A stretch of 64,000 bases of DNA. Source: Poecilobothrus nobilitatus (lineage: Eukaryota; Arthropoda; Insecta; Diptera; Dolichopodidae). The translations under genes and the position numbers were made by a program. Below are positions 1 through 12,559 of this stretch, in pieces (within the stretch, counting starts at the first letter, position 1; the number at the start of each line of letters is the position of its first letter). The notes under the pieces are model-generated. The model saw only the letters and a list, made by a program, of their open reading frames with translations, searched no databases and was not told the origin of the DNA. Location: positions 221,779,617 through 221,843,616 of the forward strand of contig OX352772.1 in the NCBI GenBank assembly GCA_947095535.1, read 5' to 3'.

Positions 1-2
1 TT

Positions 3-233
3 CGACAAAAAACGTCAATTCCATATAATAAAAATAGAAATAATAATAATCAAAGGTTTCAACCAAGGGTTCAACAAAATGTACAGAGGCCTTCAAACTT
101 CAATAACGGCCCACAATTTTCAAGACCTTTTGATCCGCAATTTTTACCCCTTCAACACTATTCTAATTACAGAAACACACAACAGCCCAATCTAAATAAT
201 CAAAATAGAAGTAATGTAACAATTAAGCCTTAA
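3..233 (+). pseudogene. gag: Gag C-terminal tail of an errantivirus-like LTR element (partial)
   Basis: An open frame of 76 codons enters from the window edge and ends at TAA 231-233. It is rich in Asn, Gln, Arg and Pro, with Tyr and Phe, the low-complexity composition of the nucleic-acid-binding tail of gypsy-like Gag proteins that lack a CCHC knuckle. The Gag at 20658-22109 on the other strand has the same kind of Asn/Gln/Pro/Tyr tail. A pol remnant follows on the same strand, which fits gag-pol order. The N-terminal part lies outside the window. The assignment rests on composition and context, not on a conserved motif. Confidence 0.6.
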
Positions 234-599
234 CGAGTCCATTACCTATGGAAATTGGATCAATGTAAAATAGGAATCTTACGCAACAGAAAAATAGATA
301 CCCACAAAACGAAAACTTTTTCAAATAAACCAGACCTCCCAACTTTCTAAGTCATGAGGTATTCAATGTTAAACAGGACGAAACTCCAACAAAGAACTAC
401 GTGATTTCTAATATGAATAATATGATTCGTCACATTTACGGACTCCCACATTATGCACGAACCATTACTTTTATAGCACCATGAACATAATCAACAATGT
501 TTCCTTCGATAACCAAGATGATTTCTAACAAATGCATACAAAAATACAAATAAATACAGACCAAGACCAAGAAAACAAGGGAAGTGTAGAACATTTTCA

Positions 600-2890
600 A
601 GAACCTGCTTTGACGGAGCTATCGGATATCTTCTTTCAACTGGCTTTTGGAATTTCTAATTGATGCAGGTGCTTCAAACAACGTAAAAAATCTAAATAAT
701 CGTCAATTATTACTATAATATTTCGCAAACACATCTTGCAAGATGAAGTAACATTACCGAACTTTTCAGAAGTCAATCAAAAAGCTTTTTGATGATACCT
801 AATTTTCCGATTTCATGGATGTTTTGATGGCCTACTGGGCTCTGATATCTTGAAATCATTAGGTGGTAAGTATATTCGGAAAACGAAGTATTAATACCAA
901 AACATGCAAAAATTCTTATACGTATTAAGCCAAATTTCTTGTCTGGAAAAATAATTCTTAAACCGAATTCGAAAACAATAATTAAACTTCCTCTAGACAT
1001 TAAAAATGGCGAAGTTTACATTAAAGCCATTAAAATAAATTTGAACATCCACATATCTGAAGATATTTATTTAGCCAAAAACTGGTTTTGCCCAATATAA
1101 GTAACTAATTCAGCTAGTAATTAGCTAGATATTTGTTTGGAACAACCGATAAAAACCCAAACTTACGTTTCTTTCAATGATTTCTTTGAATTCGATTCTT
1201 TGAATAATTTCAATTCGATACAAACAAAAATTCTGACACATGTTACAAATTTGCTTAGAACTTCTCATTTAAACAAATAAGAGTCTATAAAACTATTTGT
1301 AGAGGATTCGAAGACATTTTCTTTAGAAAAACGTGATGCCAGTGGCAAGCAGAAATGGAGGCTCGTCATTGATTACCCTAAAATTAATGAAAAAACTATC
1401 AGTGATCGATGCCCTATCCCAACTATAATGGAAATCTTAGATAAACCGGAAAAATCCATATATTTTTCCACATTGGATCTGGCATCTGCTATTCACCAGA
1501 TCGAAATGGATCCTATGGATATAGCCCAAACAACATTTACAGTTGAGCGAGGGCATTTTGAATTTGTTCGAATGCCTTTTGGCCTTAAAAACACCCCTAG
1601 TAGCTTCCAAAGAGTGATGGACATTGTACTAAAAGACCTACAGAGTACCATTTGGTTGTTTATTTAGACGACATTATTGTGTTCAGCATCATTCCAAGAA
1701 CACATCGTATATCTAAGAAAGCCTCAAACTTCTGACCGAATGTCTAAATAAGCAATTTGTTAACGCATTAGAAACTTGTAAACAACTATTAGTGAACGAC
1801 CCCATTCTCAGTAACCAGACTTCGATAAACCTTAAGTACTGACCACTAGTCAATATGCAAACGGTGCCGTCTTGTGATTGGAAGTGACCGATTGGAAGTG
1901 ACCGATCCATCTGCTATGTAAGCCGAACACTTACAGATTCCGAAATCAACTAGAAGGAACGGTTAGCAATTATGTGGGGTACAAAATATTTCCAATCCTA
2001 TCTCTGTGGTAGGAAGTTTACCAATTATAACCGACCACAGAGCATTAACGTGGATCATAAGTTTGAAAGATCCAAACTCACAGTTGGTACGGTGGCGTCT
2101 TAAATTACGAAGAGTATGACTATAATATTCAAAACAAAAAGGCACCCTAAACTCTAACGCAGACGCCTTAAGCAGAATACGACAGATTGAACATCAACCT
2201 GTAGAGGCAATGGAATTAAACAACAACTATATGGAAGTCAGTTCTTGTTGAGCAGCAATGCACGCCGCATAAAAAAACTTTGGTGGTGATATAACTATTT
2301 CCGAAAAATCGCTCAACGAAATCCATTATCAAATTATCTTGATGTTATCACAAGATAAATCCAAATCCACTCTAAAAATATTATTTAAAAATAAGCAACG
2401 AAGAACCATATTCATAAACGATAATTCGGAACTAACAATAACAGAGACTCTGAAAAAATATTTGACACCAAATAAACTAGATACTATACTAACCAATGAT
2501 AATTCATTCAAAGCAATTCAAAACGCATATTCGAAATTTTTCGCACTGTCTAAATTATTCAAAACAGTCAGATGCACCGCAATATTAACGGATGTAACAA
2601 ATGCAGACGAGCAAGACAAAATTCAGGAATACTATGCAAACTAAAATCACAGAGCAATCAAAGGGAAGATTCGACATTTGAATAGCAGACTCTGCCACTG
2701 AACTTACTTCTAAAATATTCAGGGACTTCAGTAAATAACTTGACATAAATTTTCACCACACTTTAGTACACCAGAGTAGTGGAAATTCTCCGGTCGACAG
2801 CGTCCAGTCAACATTAACTGAAATATATAGAATCGTATATGAAAAATTGAAGATCAGGAACCAGGAGGAAGTACTATCAGAAAACCTTAT
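600..2890 (+). pseudogene. pol: Errantivirus-like pol remnant (protease, RT, RNase H, integrase)
   Basis: Domains appear in the correct order but in shifting frames. A protease scrap reads LIDAGASNN near 655-685 (the usual DTG is DAG). The RT begins near 1310 (KWRLVIDYPKINEKTI) and stays open through 1428-1667, with FSTLDLASAIHQIEMD and FVRMPFGLKNTPSSFQRVMD. The YLDD region just after is broken by a stop at 1665. RNase H scraps lie at about 1830-2230. The H2C2-flanking region is open at 2339-2644, and an integrase core scrap (HHTLVHQSSGNSPV) sits near 2750-2810. Order and motifs match gypsy/17.6-type Pol. Multiple stops and shifts make it dead. A matching env lies at 8372-9538, beyond nested insertions. 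Confidence 0.8.
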
Positions 2891-2899
2891 TTGCTTATA

Positions 2900-3300
2900 A
2901 TATTATTTTAATAATTTGGGTGAATTTTTTAATTTCTAGAACTATGCGTTGTACATATATTCAAACTATATGTTAACATATTCTTTAAAATCAGATTCTA
3001 ACCTTCCACATAATGATTATCCATCCAAAACTTTTTCAAATATGCTATAGTACCATTTTATACTAAGCGGCAAATGTGTAATAATTTATACCATACATAT
3101 GTATTATATATCAATCATTCATCAGTGACATATACGATATGTAAATAAATATGAGTTATATAAGTATGTATACTAATATCATATAAATATAAATTCTTCA
3201 AACAACCGTTATATTTTTTATGTATTTAATTTTGTTTGTACTACCCATCGTCCTCAACAATTTCAAATTATCGAGTAAACAGATAGAAAAATTAAGTCAC
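2900..3300. other. AT-rich non-coding stretch
   Basis: No coding signal is visible between the integrase remnant and the repeat monomer. The sequence is dominated by TATA/ATAT-like tracts around 3090-3200. Confidence 0.5.
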
Positions 3301-3880
3301 ACTTTCGTCAATTTTAAGGTAGCTATATATTATTAAGAAAAGTTCTTAATAGAAATAAAAATATACGGTCGGAAATAAAAATATAATGCTTTGATTTTTG
3401 AATATTACTTCAAAAAAATTTGGATAGGTGTTCAAGTTCCAGGTGTTTAACAATAAGGAATTTTTTAGTTTTTGACCCCATACAGATCAGAAACGGGGGC
3501 GATATAACTGAAATGACTCATACTTATTTTCAAAGTCCTAACTTCTCTCAAAATTTCAAGTTTCTAACTTAAACCGTTTGGAAAATAGAAGTAATCAAGA
3601 ATTTTGCAAAATTTGAGTTTCGCATAACGGTAAATTAAGACACCATATGACACAAGTATTTATTTATTGTGTATATATTTTTAAAGCTAATAAAAGCAGT
3701 AAGCAGTAATCGTTTGGCGTTTTCAAATTGAAGATATACCTTATACAACTTGTGTTACAACAATTTTAATATAGAGTTTTTTTCCGTAACTGGTCGGGCT
3801 ACAGAAAAAAGTTGTTAAGAATAAAATTAATATTATATATATCTATTAGCAGTTAAAATTCCATGGCTCTATTTCAAAAA
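3300..3880 (+). repeat. Diverged monomer of the ~477-bp repeat family
   Basis: This stretch contains, in the same order as the copies at 14.7-15.9 kb and 50.05-50.57 kb, the blocks 'caggtgttt', an 'acgggggcgat'-like block, 'ctcaaaatttcaag', 'cataacggtaaatt', a 'cgttttcaaattgaag' block and 'gggctacagaaaaaagttgtt'. The shared order shows one dispersed family whose units run in tandem elsewhere. It has no coding capacity. Confidence 0.6.
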
Positions 3881-4357
3881 AATGGAGGGATAAAAAAGTT
3901 AGGCGTTCGCGACGTATTCGAAGTTTTGGTGGGATCTCAATTAAAGAAAATAGGGAACCCAGAAATTTTTGTAAGATTATTTTGGTTTATTTAAAAGACT
4001 ATAGCTTCAAGACTCTAGGTTGGCAGAAACCCTGCTCTTGGGTGCCGACCAGAAATAATCACCAGCTAGGTGGTTATGTACTAAGGGAAAAGTAAACAGG
4101 GTCTGTCTTTATGTACCGTATTACTGACACCTTTTTACGGGAACCATCGGATTGGGATAAACCTGGGCCGGATTCAAGGTGTTATACGACCCGTGCCGAT
4201 GATCAGCAAGGCTGGGGGCCCAGCTTTAATAATAGCCGAGCTGCGAACGGAGTATTCGGAGAACCTGGCGACCCTCCGAATTAATTAGCCTTACTCTATG
4301 TATACGAATCTCTGCATAGGGCGGAGTTTCGTTTTCTTCGTACTCGTGGGTTCAGTT

Positions 4358-5227
4358 ATGGAACAAAATTCAAAAATAAAAGATTCGAAAAAAGAGTTAG
4401 CCGGCACTTCCCAAAAGTCGCGAGTGCTAAGGAAAGTCGCGAACAACCAAAGACGTTAAGCAAAGTGCCCCCGTCGAAACAAGTCTTCTTCTATAAGCGG
4501 TCGGCCTATAAAATAATTGAGAGGTTAAGCTCTCTGAATGTTGGTCAGTTATCTGAGGCGCAAAAGAACTCTTTAGCCTGAGCGAAAACAGTAGTAGGCC
4601 AGGTCAAGCCCCAAAAAGGACAAATCCCAGGTTCATTGAAGGCCCTTATATCCAAGAGACTGAGGTCACAAGATGAGCCACAGGGTAGTTCCAAAACGGC
4701 TAGGTTGCTAGGGAGCAACCAGGTAACCACGCCATTCGCGTTGGTGGTGAAATTGCCAAGGATAATTTAATACTGCCAATTATTGATGAGGGGTTAGAGG
4801 ATAGGGGTATTTCTCCCAGTAACTGGAAGAAGGTTGTTGTTGCTTTAAACACAACTTTCTTCCAAGTACTGGAAGAAAATCAGGGACCACCACCCTCCTG
4901 CAGAGACATTGGCTGGCATCATGGCCACGTCAAATTGACAATCTGCGCTGATCAGAGATCGATAGATCTCTACAAGCAGGCTATAGGGAAGGTGCGAAGT
5001 CTGTGGCCGCGGGCTCTGATCGATCCGATGTCGTTGACGTAGCATCCTCCCCGGCTTCAAAGATAGTGAATGAAGTCATCAAGGCTGACAATGAGGACGA
5101 TCTACTTAGATCTTATTCTGACAGCTTTGATGATGCCAAAAGCTTCTCAATGGACTTTGAGCATGAAGATAATGTGACGGTGGTGGAGATGAAGGATGAC
5201 TCAGGTAATGAAGCTACTCCAAATTAA
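4358..5227 (+). pseudogene. LINE copy A ORF1 (DUF4780-like RNA-binding protein), broken
   Basis: The frame starts at ATG 4358 (MEQNSKIKDSKKELAG), stops soon after and recurs in other frames. Around 4766-5030 it reads PIIDEGLEDRGISPSNWKKV followed by LTICADQRSIDLYKQAIGKV, the pattern of the DUF4780 domain in ORF1 proteins of insect LOA-like LINEs. An acidic tail is open at 5003-5227 and stops at TAA 5225-5227. By analogy the intact protein would bind element RNA in the retrotransposition RNP. It has at least two frame changes. Confidence 0.65.
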
Positions 5228-8130
5228 TCCCCAACACTCCAAAGCGGCTTTCGCCGCACTTGAAATACGCCTCAGGAGAACGGGCGAGGATAATATTTTG
5301 ATCCAAGAGCCATGGGTGGTAAAAACAGGTTCATGGACTCAAGATACCAGGTTATACGTTGTTGTATAATAAAGACGTATGCAAATCTAGAGCATGCACA
5401 TTTGATAAAAATACATTAAATTTAACTTTTATGTTCAATTAGAGTGATGCTGATCTGGTCGCGGCGAGCCTAAAGCTTAAAAACTCGAGGCTCTGGGCTG
5501 TTGCGGCGTATCTTCTTCAATAATCGCAGGATTCACTTCGTCCATTCAATGTTGCAGGGTTGGTGGCGTAAACTCATGGAAAGATTCTCATGAGCATTCC
5601 TTTATGGAACCCAAACCACCTTGGTGGAGTTATGAAATCAAAGCTCTAAAGACAGATAATAGGAAGGTTTTTAATAATACCAAATAATCAAATGAGGTAC
5701 AGGACTGGAGGACTTAATCAGTACAAAAAAGCACTTAAAAAGGCGAAAGTAGACACTTGGAGACTATTCTGCGGAGGTAAGCGAGGAGTCGTTGGAATTA
5801 CTTTTAAAAACCCATTTTCAGGAGAAAAACTACAATTGGCTACAGATAGTTTGAAGCCATTCAAGTCAAGCGGACCGGATGGTATTATACCCGATGAGAT
5901 TCAGCAAACTTCATCTACTACCCTGGATTGGCTAAAAAGCATTTTCTGTGGTTGTCTTAATGTGGGGCATATATAGGATTAATGGAAACAGGTCAGAGTT
6001 TGCGAAGGACTTTCGGCCTGTAAGCTTGTCATCCTTCCTTCTAAAAACCTTAGAAAGCTATATCGACATCCATTACCGCTGAAACTTAGAAAAAAAATCT
6101 GTTGTCAGCCTCTCAACATGCTTACTGTAAAGGGAAGTCAGTGGATACTGGACTTCACACTTAGACTAGCTCGATTGTAAAATCTTTAAATTGCAAAGAG
6201 TATACTCTTGCATCTTTTATAGACATTGAGGGAGCGTTTAATAACGTCAATCAGGCAGCAATTGTAGACGCACTCATAAGCCTAGGAGTTGAACCAGAGC
6301 TAAGAGCACTGATAGCAAACATGATAAATAGCAGGGCCATCAGTGGCAACATAGGCAACGCTTCAGCAAAAAGGATTGTGAACAGAAGGACTCCGCAAGG
6401 AGGGGTGCTCTCTCCCCTTCTTTAGAATATGGTGGTAAAAAATCTGCTTAAAATTCTGGAAGAGGCGAGCTGCACAACAATCGCCTATGCGGACGATGTT
6501 GCTGTCGTTGTCAGTGGCAAGTTCCCAGACAGTCTCATGGACGTTTTGCAACTTACACTAAACAAAATCACAACATGGAGTACAGACTGTAAATCCACAG
6601 AAAACCGAGCTGGTCCTCTTTACAAGGAAATATAAAATTCCTAAAATAAAGCTGCCCTCGTTAAATGGCTCCACAATTGCCTCTAGTGAAATGGCGAAAT
6701 TTCTGGGTCTAACTCTTGACTGGAAGTTAAGCTGGAAAGCTAACATTACAGAAAGAGTAAAGGAGACCTTAATAGCACTTTACTCGTGCAAAAACGCCAT
6801 TGGTAGGAAATGGAGGCTTCAGCCACACATGACTTACTGGCTATACACATCCGTAGTAAGACCCATTTCTATTTATCGAGTTCTAGTATGGCGGAAGTCA
6901 AACGATAAAGAGGTCAACCGCAAGGTGATTACCTTGTCAAGGTATTAGTGGCTCTTTAATAACAACTGCTTCTGCGGCAGTAGACACCATGCTTAATCTA
7001 ATGCCTGTAGAATATTATCGCAAATTTGCAGCAGCAAACACAGCTGTGAGATTAAAAGCTACATCCCAGTGGATCAATTCACGAGAAGGTTACTCGGATA
7101 TCATAAACCAATTCACTTCCACTCCCGTCTTGGTGGACTACACGCCCCCTACTTACTTCTTCGTGAAATTTCATGTGACATCTATACCAAGCCGTGAAAG
7201 TTGGAACTCGAACACAGTGATGACCTTCGAAGGAGTACAATTCTACACGGATGGTTCAAAACTGAACAGCAGTGTAAGATGCGGGGTCTTCTCAGATAAT
7301 CTGAATATCAGTCATAATTGCCGATTACCAGACCATTGCAGCGTCTTGCAAGCGGAAATTATGACAATTCAAGAAACCTTGATTCTACTGAGTAGAATCG
7401 TTTTGAGTGTAAAGCAAGTACGCATTCTGTCAGATAGTTAGGCTGCGTTTACATCTCTGGAATCAACATATACAACCTAGAAGACTGTAATAAACTGACG
7501 AAAACTTCTTAACGAGATGGCCAGGTAGTTTAGCATTCAGCTTTGCTGGGTACCAGGTCATCGAGGTATTTCGGGAAATGAAAAAGCTGATGAGCTTGCA
7601 AGAATCGGTACAACCTTATAAGTCCTGCCGGATAGGACAAGACTAGGAGTACCTCTATTCACAAGCGAAACGTTATTTCGAAACGAAATAACGGATATGG
7701 TAAATTACAAATGGTAAAACATGACCTCGTGCAACATCACAAGATTGATATGGCGCAAAACGGATTTAAGACGATCCAATGATCTGCTTTTTCTCAAAAG
7801 GGCAGACATTGGAACTACAATAGGTATAATCACCGGTCACTGCCTAATAGGGAAGCATGTCAGAAGACTTGGCTTATCCGCAAACGACTACTGTAGAGCC
7901 TGAAAAGATGAAGAAGAGGAGGAAACTATTCTCCATCTTCTTTGCACATGCCCGGCCTTGTCGGCAAGAAGGAATACCCATTTGGGACAATATCTATTCA
8001 ACAACCTTAGCGATCTAGCACGTAAAAATGTGAAGAGCCTTCTTCGCTTTGCAAAAGCTCAAATTGGTTTTAACGAGTGGGATAGAAAAGCTTCTATGTG
8101 TTATCACAATGGCCCAAATACGGTCTAAGT
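5228..8130 (+). pseudogene. LINE copy A ORF2 (endonuclease, reverse transcriptase, RNase H), broken
   Basis: An apurinic-type endonuclease N-terminus reads INPQHSKAAFAALEIRLRRT and ILIQEPWV at 5226-5320. The middle of the endonuclease is deleted. RT blocks include FKSSGPDGIIPDEIQQ (open at 5692-5976) and the catalytic YADD at 6485-6496 (open 6429-6635). The thumb is open at 6691-6948. RNase H is open at 6989-7441 with YTDGSK, QAEI and LSDS, then a TAG at 7439-7441 before AAF; GNEKADELA follows near 7575. A C-terminal Cys/His region is near 7895-7960. Unlike copy B, the RT active site is the canonical YADD. Many stops and shifts make it inactive. Confidence 0.8.
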
Positions 8131-8164
8131 GTGCCTTTTTGGCAGCCACCTTAACCTAATCTGA

Positions 8165-8358
8165 CCTAAGACTTTAGCTTTATTAGTTTTTGAGTTATCT
8201 TACGGACGGACGGACGGACGGACTAAGCTTAATCGACTTAGACTTTGATTCTGATCCGAGACATACCTTTGAAGGTATATCTAGCTAGTTTGTTTCGAGT
8301 TGCTATAAACGGAGGAGCAATTTTAATATACCCCATCCTGATCGTACGGGTATAAAAA
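8165..8358 (+). mobile_element. Helentron/DINE-1-like 3' fragment
   Basis: It shares with the element at 16930-17967 (opposite strand) a 'tttgagttatc' block followed by an 'acggacggacgg' run (8201-8224). It shares with 39190-39262 the block 'acggaggag.aatttta.tatacccgatcc' ending in a 'gggtataaa' motif. Such elements carry sub-terminal 'tataccc' inverted repeats. It is non-coding and lies between LINE copy A and the env remnant. Confidence 0.55.
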
Positions 8359-8371
8359 TTCCATAAAGCAA

Positions 8372-9538
8372 AAATAAAGGAAAAACGTGTTTTCCAAGTT
8401 AGCACTACCGACAAACCCGTTGACAGGGCAAAGGATGGTAATCCAGACCTGATTAGTAACAAAGGTATTCAACTTATGACACTTGGGACAGGTAAATTAA
8501 TTAAATGACATAGTAACTTTTTACAAATAATACAACTAAGAAAATACGAACAAACCGTTGGAAAACTTGAAAAATCACTAGATGAATTTGACGACTTAGG
8601 AATACTCGGAATAACTATAAACGTGACTAGACTGAGAGCCCAAGAACTTAGATACATGTATAAGACATTGACACCAATTTTTGTTCGAAAAGAGGATTCG
8701 TGGACGAACTTGGGACCCTTATAAAAGGAATAACTGGTAATATGGACAATAGTGACATTATTAAACTTAATAAGGGAATTGAGACTCTAATAACCAAAGA
8801 ACATATATTTAAGGGCGAAATTTATAAACAAAGGATAATAAACAATAAAATGATACAACGTTTTTGAAAATATTACCAACCATATAAACTACCAACAAGA
8901 TGTAATGCTTAATCTCATTAAAGATACACATATAGTATACGAAAAGGTGATACAAGACTAATAAATTTGCAATACCTAAACCAGATAAATTACCACATAG
9001 GTATAATGCACACTCATTTGAATAACATTGCCGAAGCAATTGTTTTGGCAAAACTTAATATTATTTCAAAGCAAATCTTAAATCCGATAGAAATTAATGA
9101 TATTACAGTAAACTTCAAAAATCGAAATTTAACTCTCAAATCTACAGAAGACACTACAGGCACAAAATTAATTCAGTTCGACGGCTATGAGATCAAAATA
9201 AACGATCATATACATTAGAGTAATAAATACATATTGGCATAAAATTGAAATACATAAACATTTAATGAAATTAAATATTACCTTTCATAATTTTACGCAC
9301 ACAAATTTGAAGAAATTAAACAAATATAAACTTCCAAACCCAGAACCAGTTCAAGCAATAACAACATATCTACACTAACAACAAAACACAATCATAACAG
9401 GATGCAGTATCTTTGTAATTAGCACAATCAAACTTATCATCATGTTTATCATCTACAAGAAAAAACAACAACAAGCAACACTCCATCTCAATCCCATAGA
9501 ACCAGTAATCGCACCGACCATCCAACCGAAAATAATTT
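8372..9538 (+). pseudogene. env: Errantivirus envelope gene (baculovirus F-like), broken
   Basis: Frames read like the fusion-type envelope of errantiviruses. There is an N-terminal helical region (KLEKSLDEFDDLGILGITIN, about 8550-8620) and a region after a would-be cleavage site with ITGNMDNSDIIKLNKGIETL (about 8730-8790). A middle segment is open at 8967-9218. A single transmembrane stretch (CSIFVISTIKLIIMFIIYKK, about 9400-9460) is followed by a short tail ending near 9538. Several stops and shifts interrupt it. In intact relatives this glycoprotein sits in the membrane. A polypurine tract follows at once, so it is the 3' gene of the element whose pol lies at 600-2890. Confidence 0.7.
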
Positions 9539-9559
9539 AATTCTAGTGGCCGATGCTCA

Positions 9560-9575
9560 AAAATAATGGAGGAGG
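9560..9575 (+). other. Polypurine tract (3' PPT) of the first errantivirus remnant
   Basis: The run 'aatggaggaggag' lies about 30 bp after the env stop, where plus-strand priming would start and the 3' LTR begins ('agtttcg'). Confidence 0.5.
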
Positions 9576-9960
9576 AGTTTCGTATACCGTAAACTCAGCT
9601 TAAAGTTACATACTTGGTAAATTCTTTAAATAACAATACGATCATTAATTCACATGTTTCAATCATACATTTTTATTTCAATAATAAATTTTCAATTTAG
9701 CATATTTAGCATATTAATACTTTTAATTACAGTTTATAAACACTTTGAATAACTGTACTTACATTTCATTTCATTTTTTTTCTATATTATAACAAAAAAT
9801 ACCCACGTTTCAATATTAGCTTCTAAATAATTTACAAAAATAACTGTAGTTCACTTTGATATACATACCTGAAAAGAAAAGAAGTAAATTTGTTTTGTGA
9901 ATAAAAATTATAAAATTGTTTGTGAATAAAAATTATGAAATTATTTTGTGAATCAATGTA
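9573..9960 (+). repeat. Probable 3' LTR of the first errantivirus remnant
   Basis: It begins directly after the PPT, is AT-rich and non-coding, and contains 'gtgaataaaaattat' repeats near 9898-9945. The partner LTR is not in the window, so the right boundary is an estimate. Confidence 0.35.
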
Positions 9961-10009
9961 AAATAAAATAAAGAAACTTTATAAATAAAAACCAAATCAA
10001 AATTATTAA

Positions 10010-10560
10010 ATGAAAAAATTATTTAAAAATTTAAATGAAAAGGTAGCCGAGAACGTAATTGTGGCAGGTAGAAATACTAACTGCACAACTACAACAAATC
10101 AGCAGATCGACTCTCAAATCCAGTACCACGAAATGGTTTTGAAAGAAGTTAGACATATGTCTACTTTTAATGAAACAAATGATATAACTATATAACAAAT
10201 GATATAATGATATAACTGGAAGAAAGGTGACCTTCGAGTAAATTTGGTTAGTGAATTAGTTATACAAATTCAAAATTTAAAGCCTATGAGTTTCATGTAT
10301 AGGATAGTAATTATATAAATTTAAGGAATATATGTAGTTTTTTATTAAATACAATAAAAGAAATGTCACAGGGAACTTTACTCTATGGAATATATTGTTA
10401 AAAGGATTTAATTGAAGTTGTAGAAATTATGAATGTCAAGGATTTAAGAAAAACAGTATAAATAACATTAACTTCAAAAATAATAATTATAGAAATAATT
10501 ATAAAAATAATGAAGAGAATTACAAAAATAATTCTAATTTTGACAATAAAATATGTACAT
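10010..10560 (+). pseudogene. Gag-like scrap of another LTR element
   Basis: A short frame at 10010-10195 precedes broken frames. The best of these, near 10450-10550, is Asn-rich (NINFKNNNYRNNYKNN), like the Gag tail at 45184-45438. A polar segment follows KPMSFMYRIVII near 10280. No diagnostic motif is present, so this rests on composition and the env tail of a second errantivirus at 13260-13860 on the same strand. Confidence 0.3.
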
Positions 10561-10837
10561 GGCTGAGTAATTTACAAGCTCTCACAATTAATCTTGTCTG
10601 TTTTTGTTAGTATCAAATTATTTGATTATAATATTTTGTAATATAAAATTTTATTATCTAATATCTGTTATTAATATTGAATTAGTTTTAGGGTAATGAA
10701 TTTATTGGAAAAAATGTTGTTTTAAAAACCAATTTTTTTTTAACTTTTTATTTATATAAAATCTTAAAGTTAATTTAACTAACCTAACTTAATTTAATTG
10801 TTAGTTACAACTACTATCTAACCTACCTTAAATTCTG

Positions 10838-12530
10838 TCAAAAGCGTGGTTTTCTATGATAAAGTTTTTCTTTTGCAGGTATATACATATCACACTTACA
10901 CAATTTCTTATTTTCAATGTTTAGTGAGTTTAAATTTGATGGTATATTTTTAATTAGAGGTCTTATAATGATACAGAATCGGAATATGCTGATTATTTTA
11001 TATACATTTATATTTATCAAGATAAATGAAGGCCTCAGCAGGCAAAAACCCTGTTTTAAGCAGTTTTTATACATTCAAAATTTTCATACCACGGGTGATT
11101 GATTAATTAGCTTTCGGTTGTTTCACTACTCCTTTGAATGTGGTTGCGTATGAAAAGAATGATAAAATTATCGATTCTAATTATATTGCCCTTATCGTAA
11201 ATAAATTTGTTTGAACAGAAATGCACAAAACCTGTTAAAGGCTTTCTATTATAATTTGTATAAGCTCTTAAACTTGCGTTCAAACAATCTTCATTTTTCC
11301 ATCGAAGAAGCATTATACCATATTGGTCAGGCATATGCTAATACTGATCGAATTAATTTTACTTTGCTACAAAGTGTTCTAGAAAAGAACAGTTTAGCTT
11401 AGTTTATAAAGGCGATATTTGCTCGACTTATTTGTTTTTGAACATGATGGTTGAAATTAAACAAATAATTATAATGAACTCCTAAATATTTAAATTTATG
11501 GCGTTTTTAATCTTTGTCTTGTTTGGAATAAGTATATAAAAATCTCTCCAGCATGTTTTGATATTATATTTTATCTTATTGATAGTGTTTCTGAATAATA
11601 TAGTTTCACATTTTTTGTAGTTCACTTTTGGCTTCCAGCGATTAGAATAACAAAGCACTTTGTTAAGCATTTTTTATAAAAAGTGTTGTGCATCTCTAAG
11701 GTTATTACTAGCTGTATAAATTGTCATTCGCAAATGCTATGCTGTAATTAAGTTCTAAATTTTTATTTAGAGAATTCAGCAGATCGCTAATATATATGTT
11801 TAATAAAATTAGAGAATTTACGGTTCCCTGTTGTAGCCCATTAGTTAATTGAATTTCTTTTGACAAATCATTAAACCGCACATGTTCTAAAAGTTTCACC
11901 TCTAATCATGTTATTAATCAGGAGCACTAGATGTAAAGTATATTTATATTTTAATAGTTTGTATATAATACCATCAATCCAGACTGTATTAAATGCTTTT
12001 TCGAAGTCCACAAAACATGTTGCTACCAATTTATCATAATTTACATTTCTGCAAATATCTTATGAAAGTTTGGTCATGGCATGTATTGTGGTGGTTTTAT
12101 GTCGAAAACCAAACTGATTTGATGTTATTATATTTTTGCTCTCATTTATTTTGTCAATAAATCTATTTATAATTATTTCTAGGATAATCTAGGATAATTA
12201 CATTTGATAATAAACTTATTGGTCTATAACTTCCAGAGTCTGAAGCACTTTTTCCTGGTTTTTATATTGTAATAACAATCGCTTTTTTTCACTTATTAAG
12301 GAAATAGCTTATATCAAGGCAATTCTTAAAAATTATTGTGTAATTATTATAGCGATAGGAAGATGTTTTATTACTATATTAGGGATTTTATCAATACAAG
12401 AAGATGTTTCGATTATAATTGTGTTTTGTTTTTTATAATTTTTTTTAATTTCATTAAGCATGTTTTTATTATTTGATATTTTTATAGAAAACTCAGTGCT
12501 GTTTAGTCTCTCGGAAAAAAACACTTAGAT
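10838..12530 (-). pseudogene. Jockey-like LINE reverse transcriptase remnant
   Basis: On the minus strand, from high to low coordinates: KPGKSASDSGSYRPISLLSN near 12200-12260, CFVDFEKAFN near 12000, GLQQGTVN and the active-site region IAFANDNLYS (11708-11899; YADD degraded to FAND). Next come a palm/thumb segment KPKVNYKKCETILFRN (11482-11670), FKYLGVHYNY near 11470, and the C-terminal region FFSRTLCSKVKLIRSVLAYA (about 11330-11400). A basic C-terminus ending YHRKPRF is at 10838-11074. This order is typical of jockey-type LINEs. Stops and shifts are frequent and there is no endonuclease part, suggesting a decayed 5'-truncated copy. Confidence 0.7.
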
Positions 12531-12559
12531 TCCAAATTTAACTTTTCAAGGGAAGATTT

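Larger units (their letters stand above)
4020..8160 (+). mobile_element. LOA-like non-LTR retrotransposon, copy A (degenerate)
   Basis: A 5' UTR of about 340 bp leads into ORF1 (4358-5227) and then ORF2 with endonuclease, RT and RNase H remnants, ending near 8130. ORF1 with a DUF4780-like region, a C-terminal RNase H and the sequence around the start codon ('actcgtgggt..ATGGA') all resemble copy B at 52.6-58.4 kb, so the two are one family. A C-terminal RNase H with a DUF4780-like ORF1 fits LOA/Bilbo-type elements; the exact clade is inferred. It lies between the pol and env of an errantivirus remnant and abuts a Helentron-like fragment at 8165. Confidence 0.8.
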
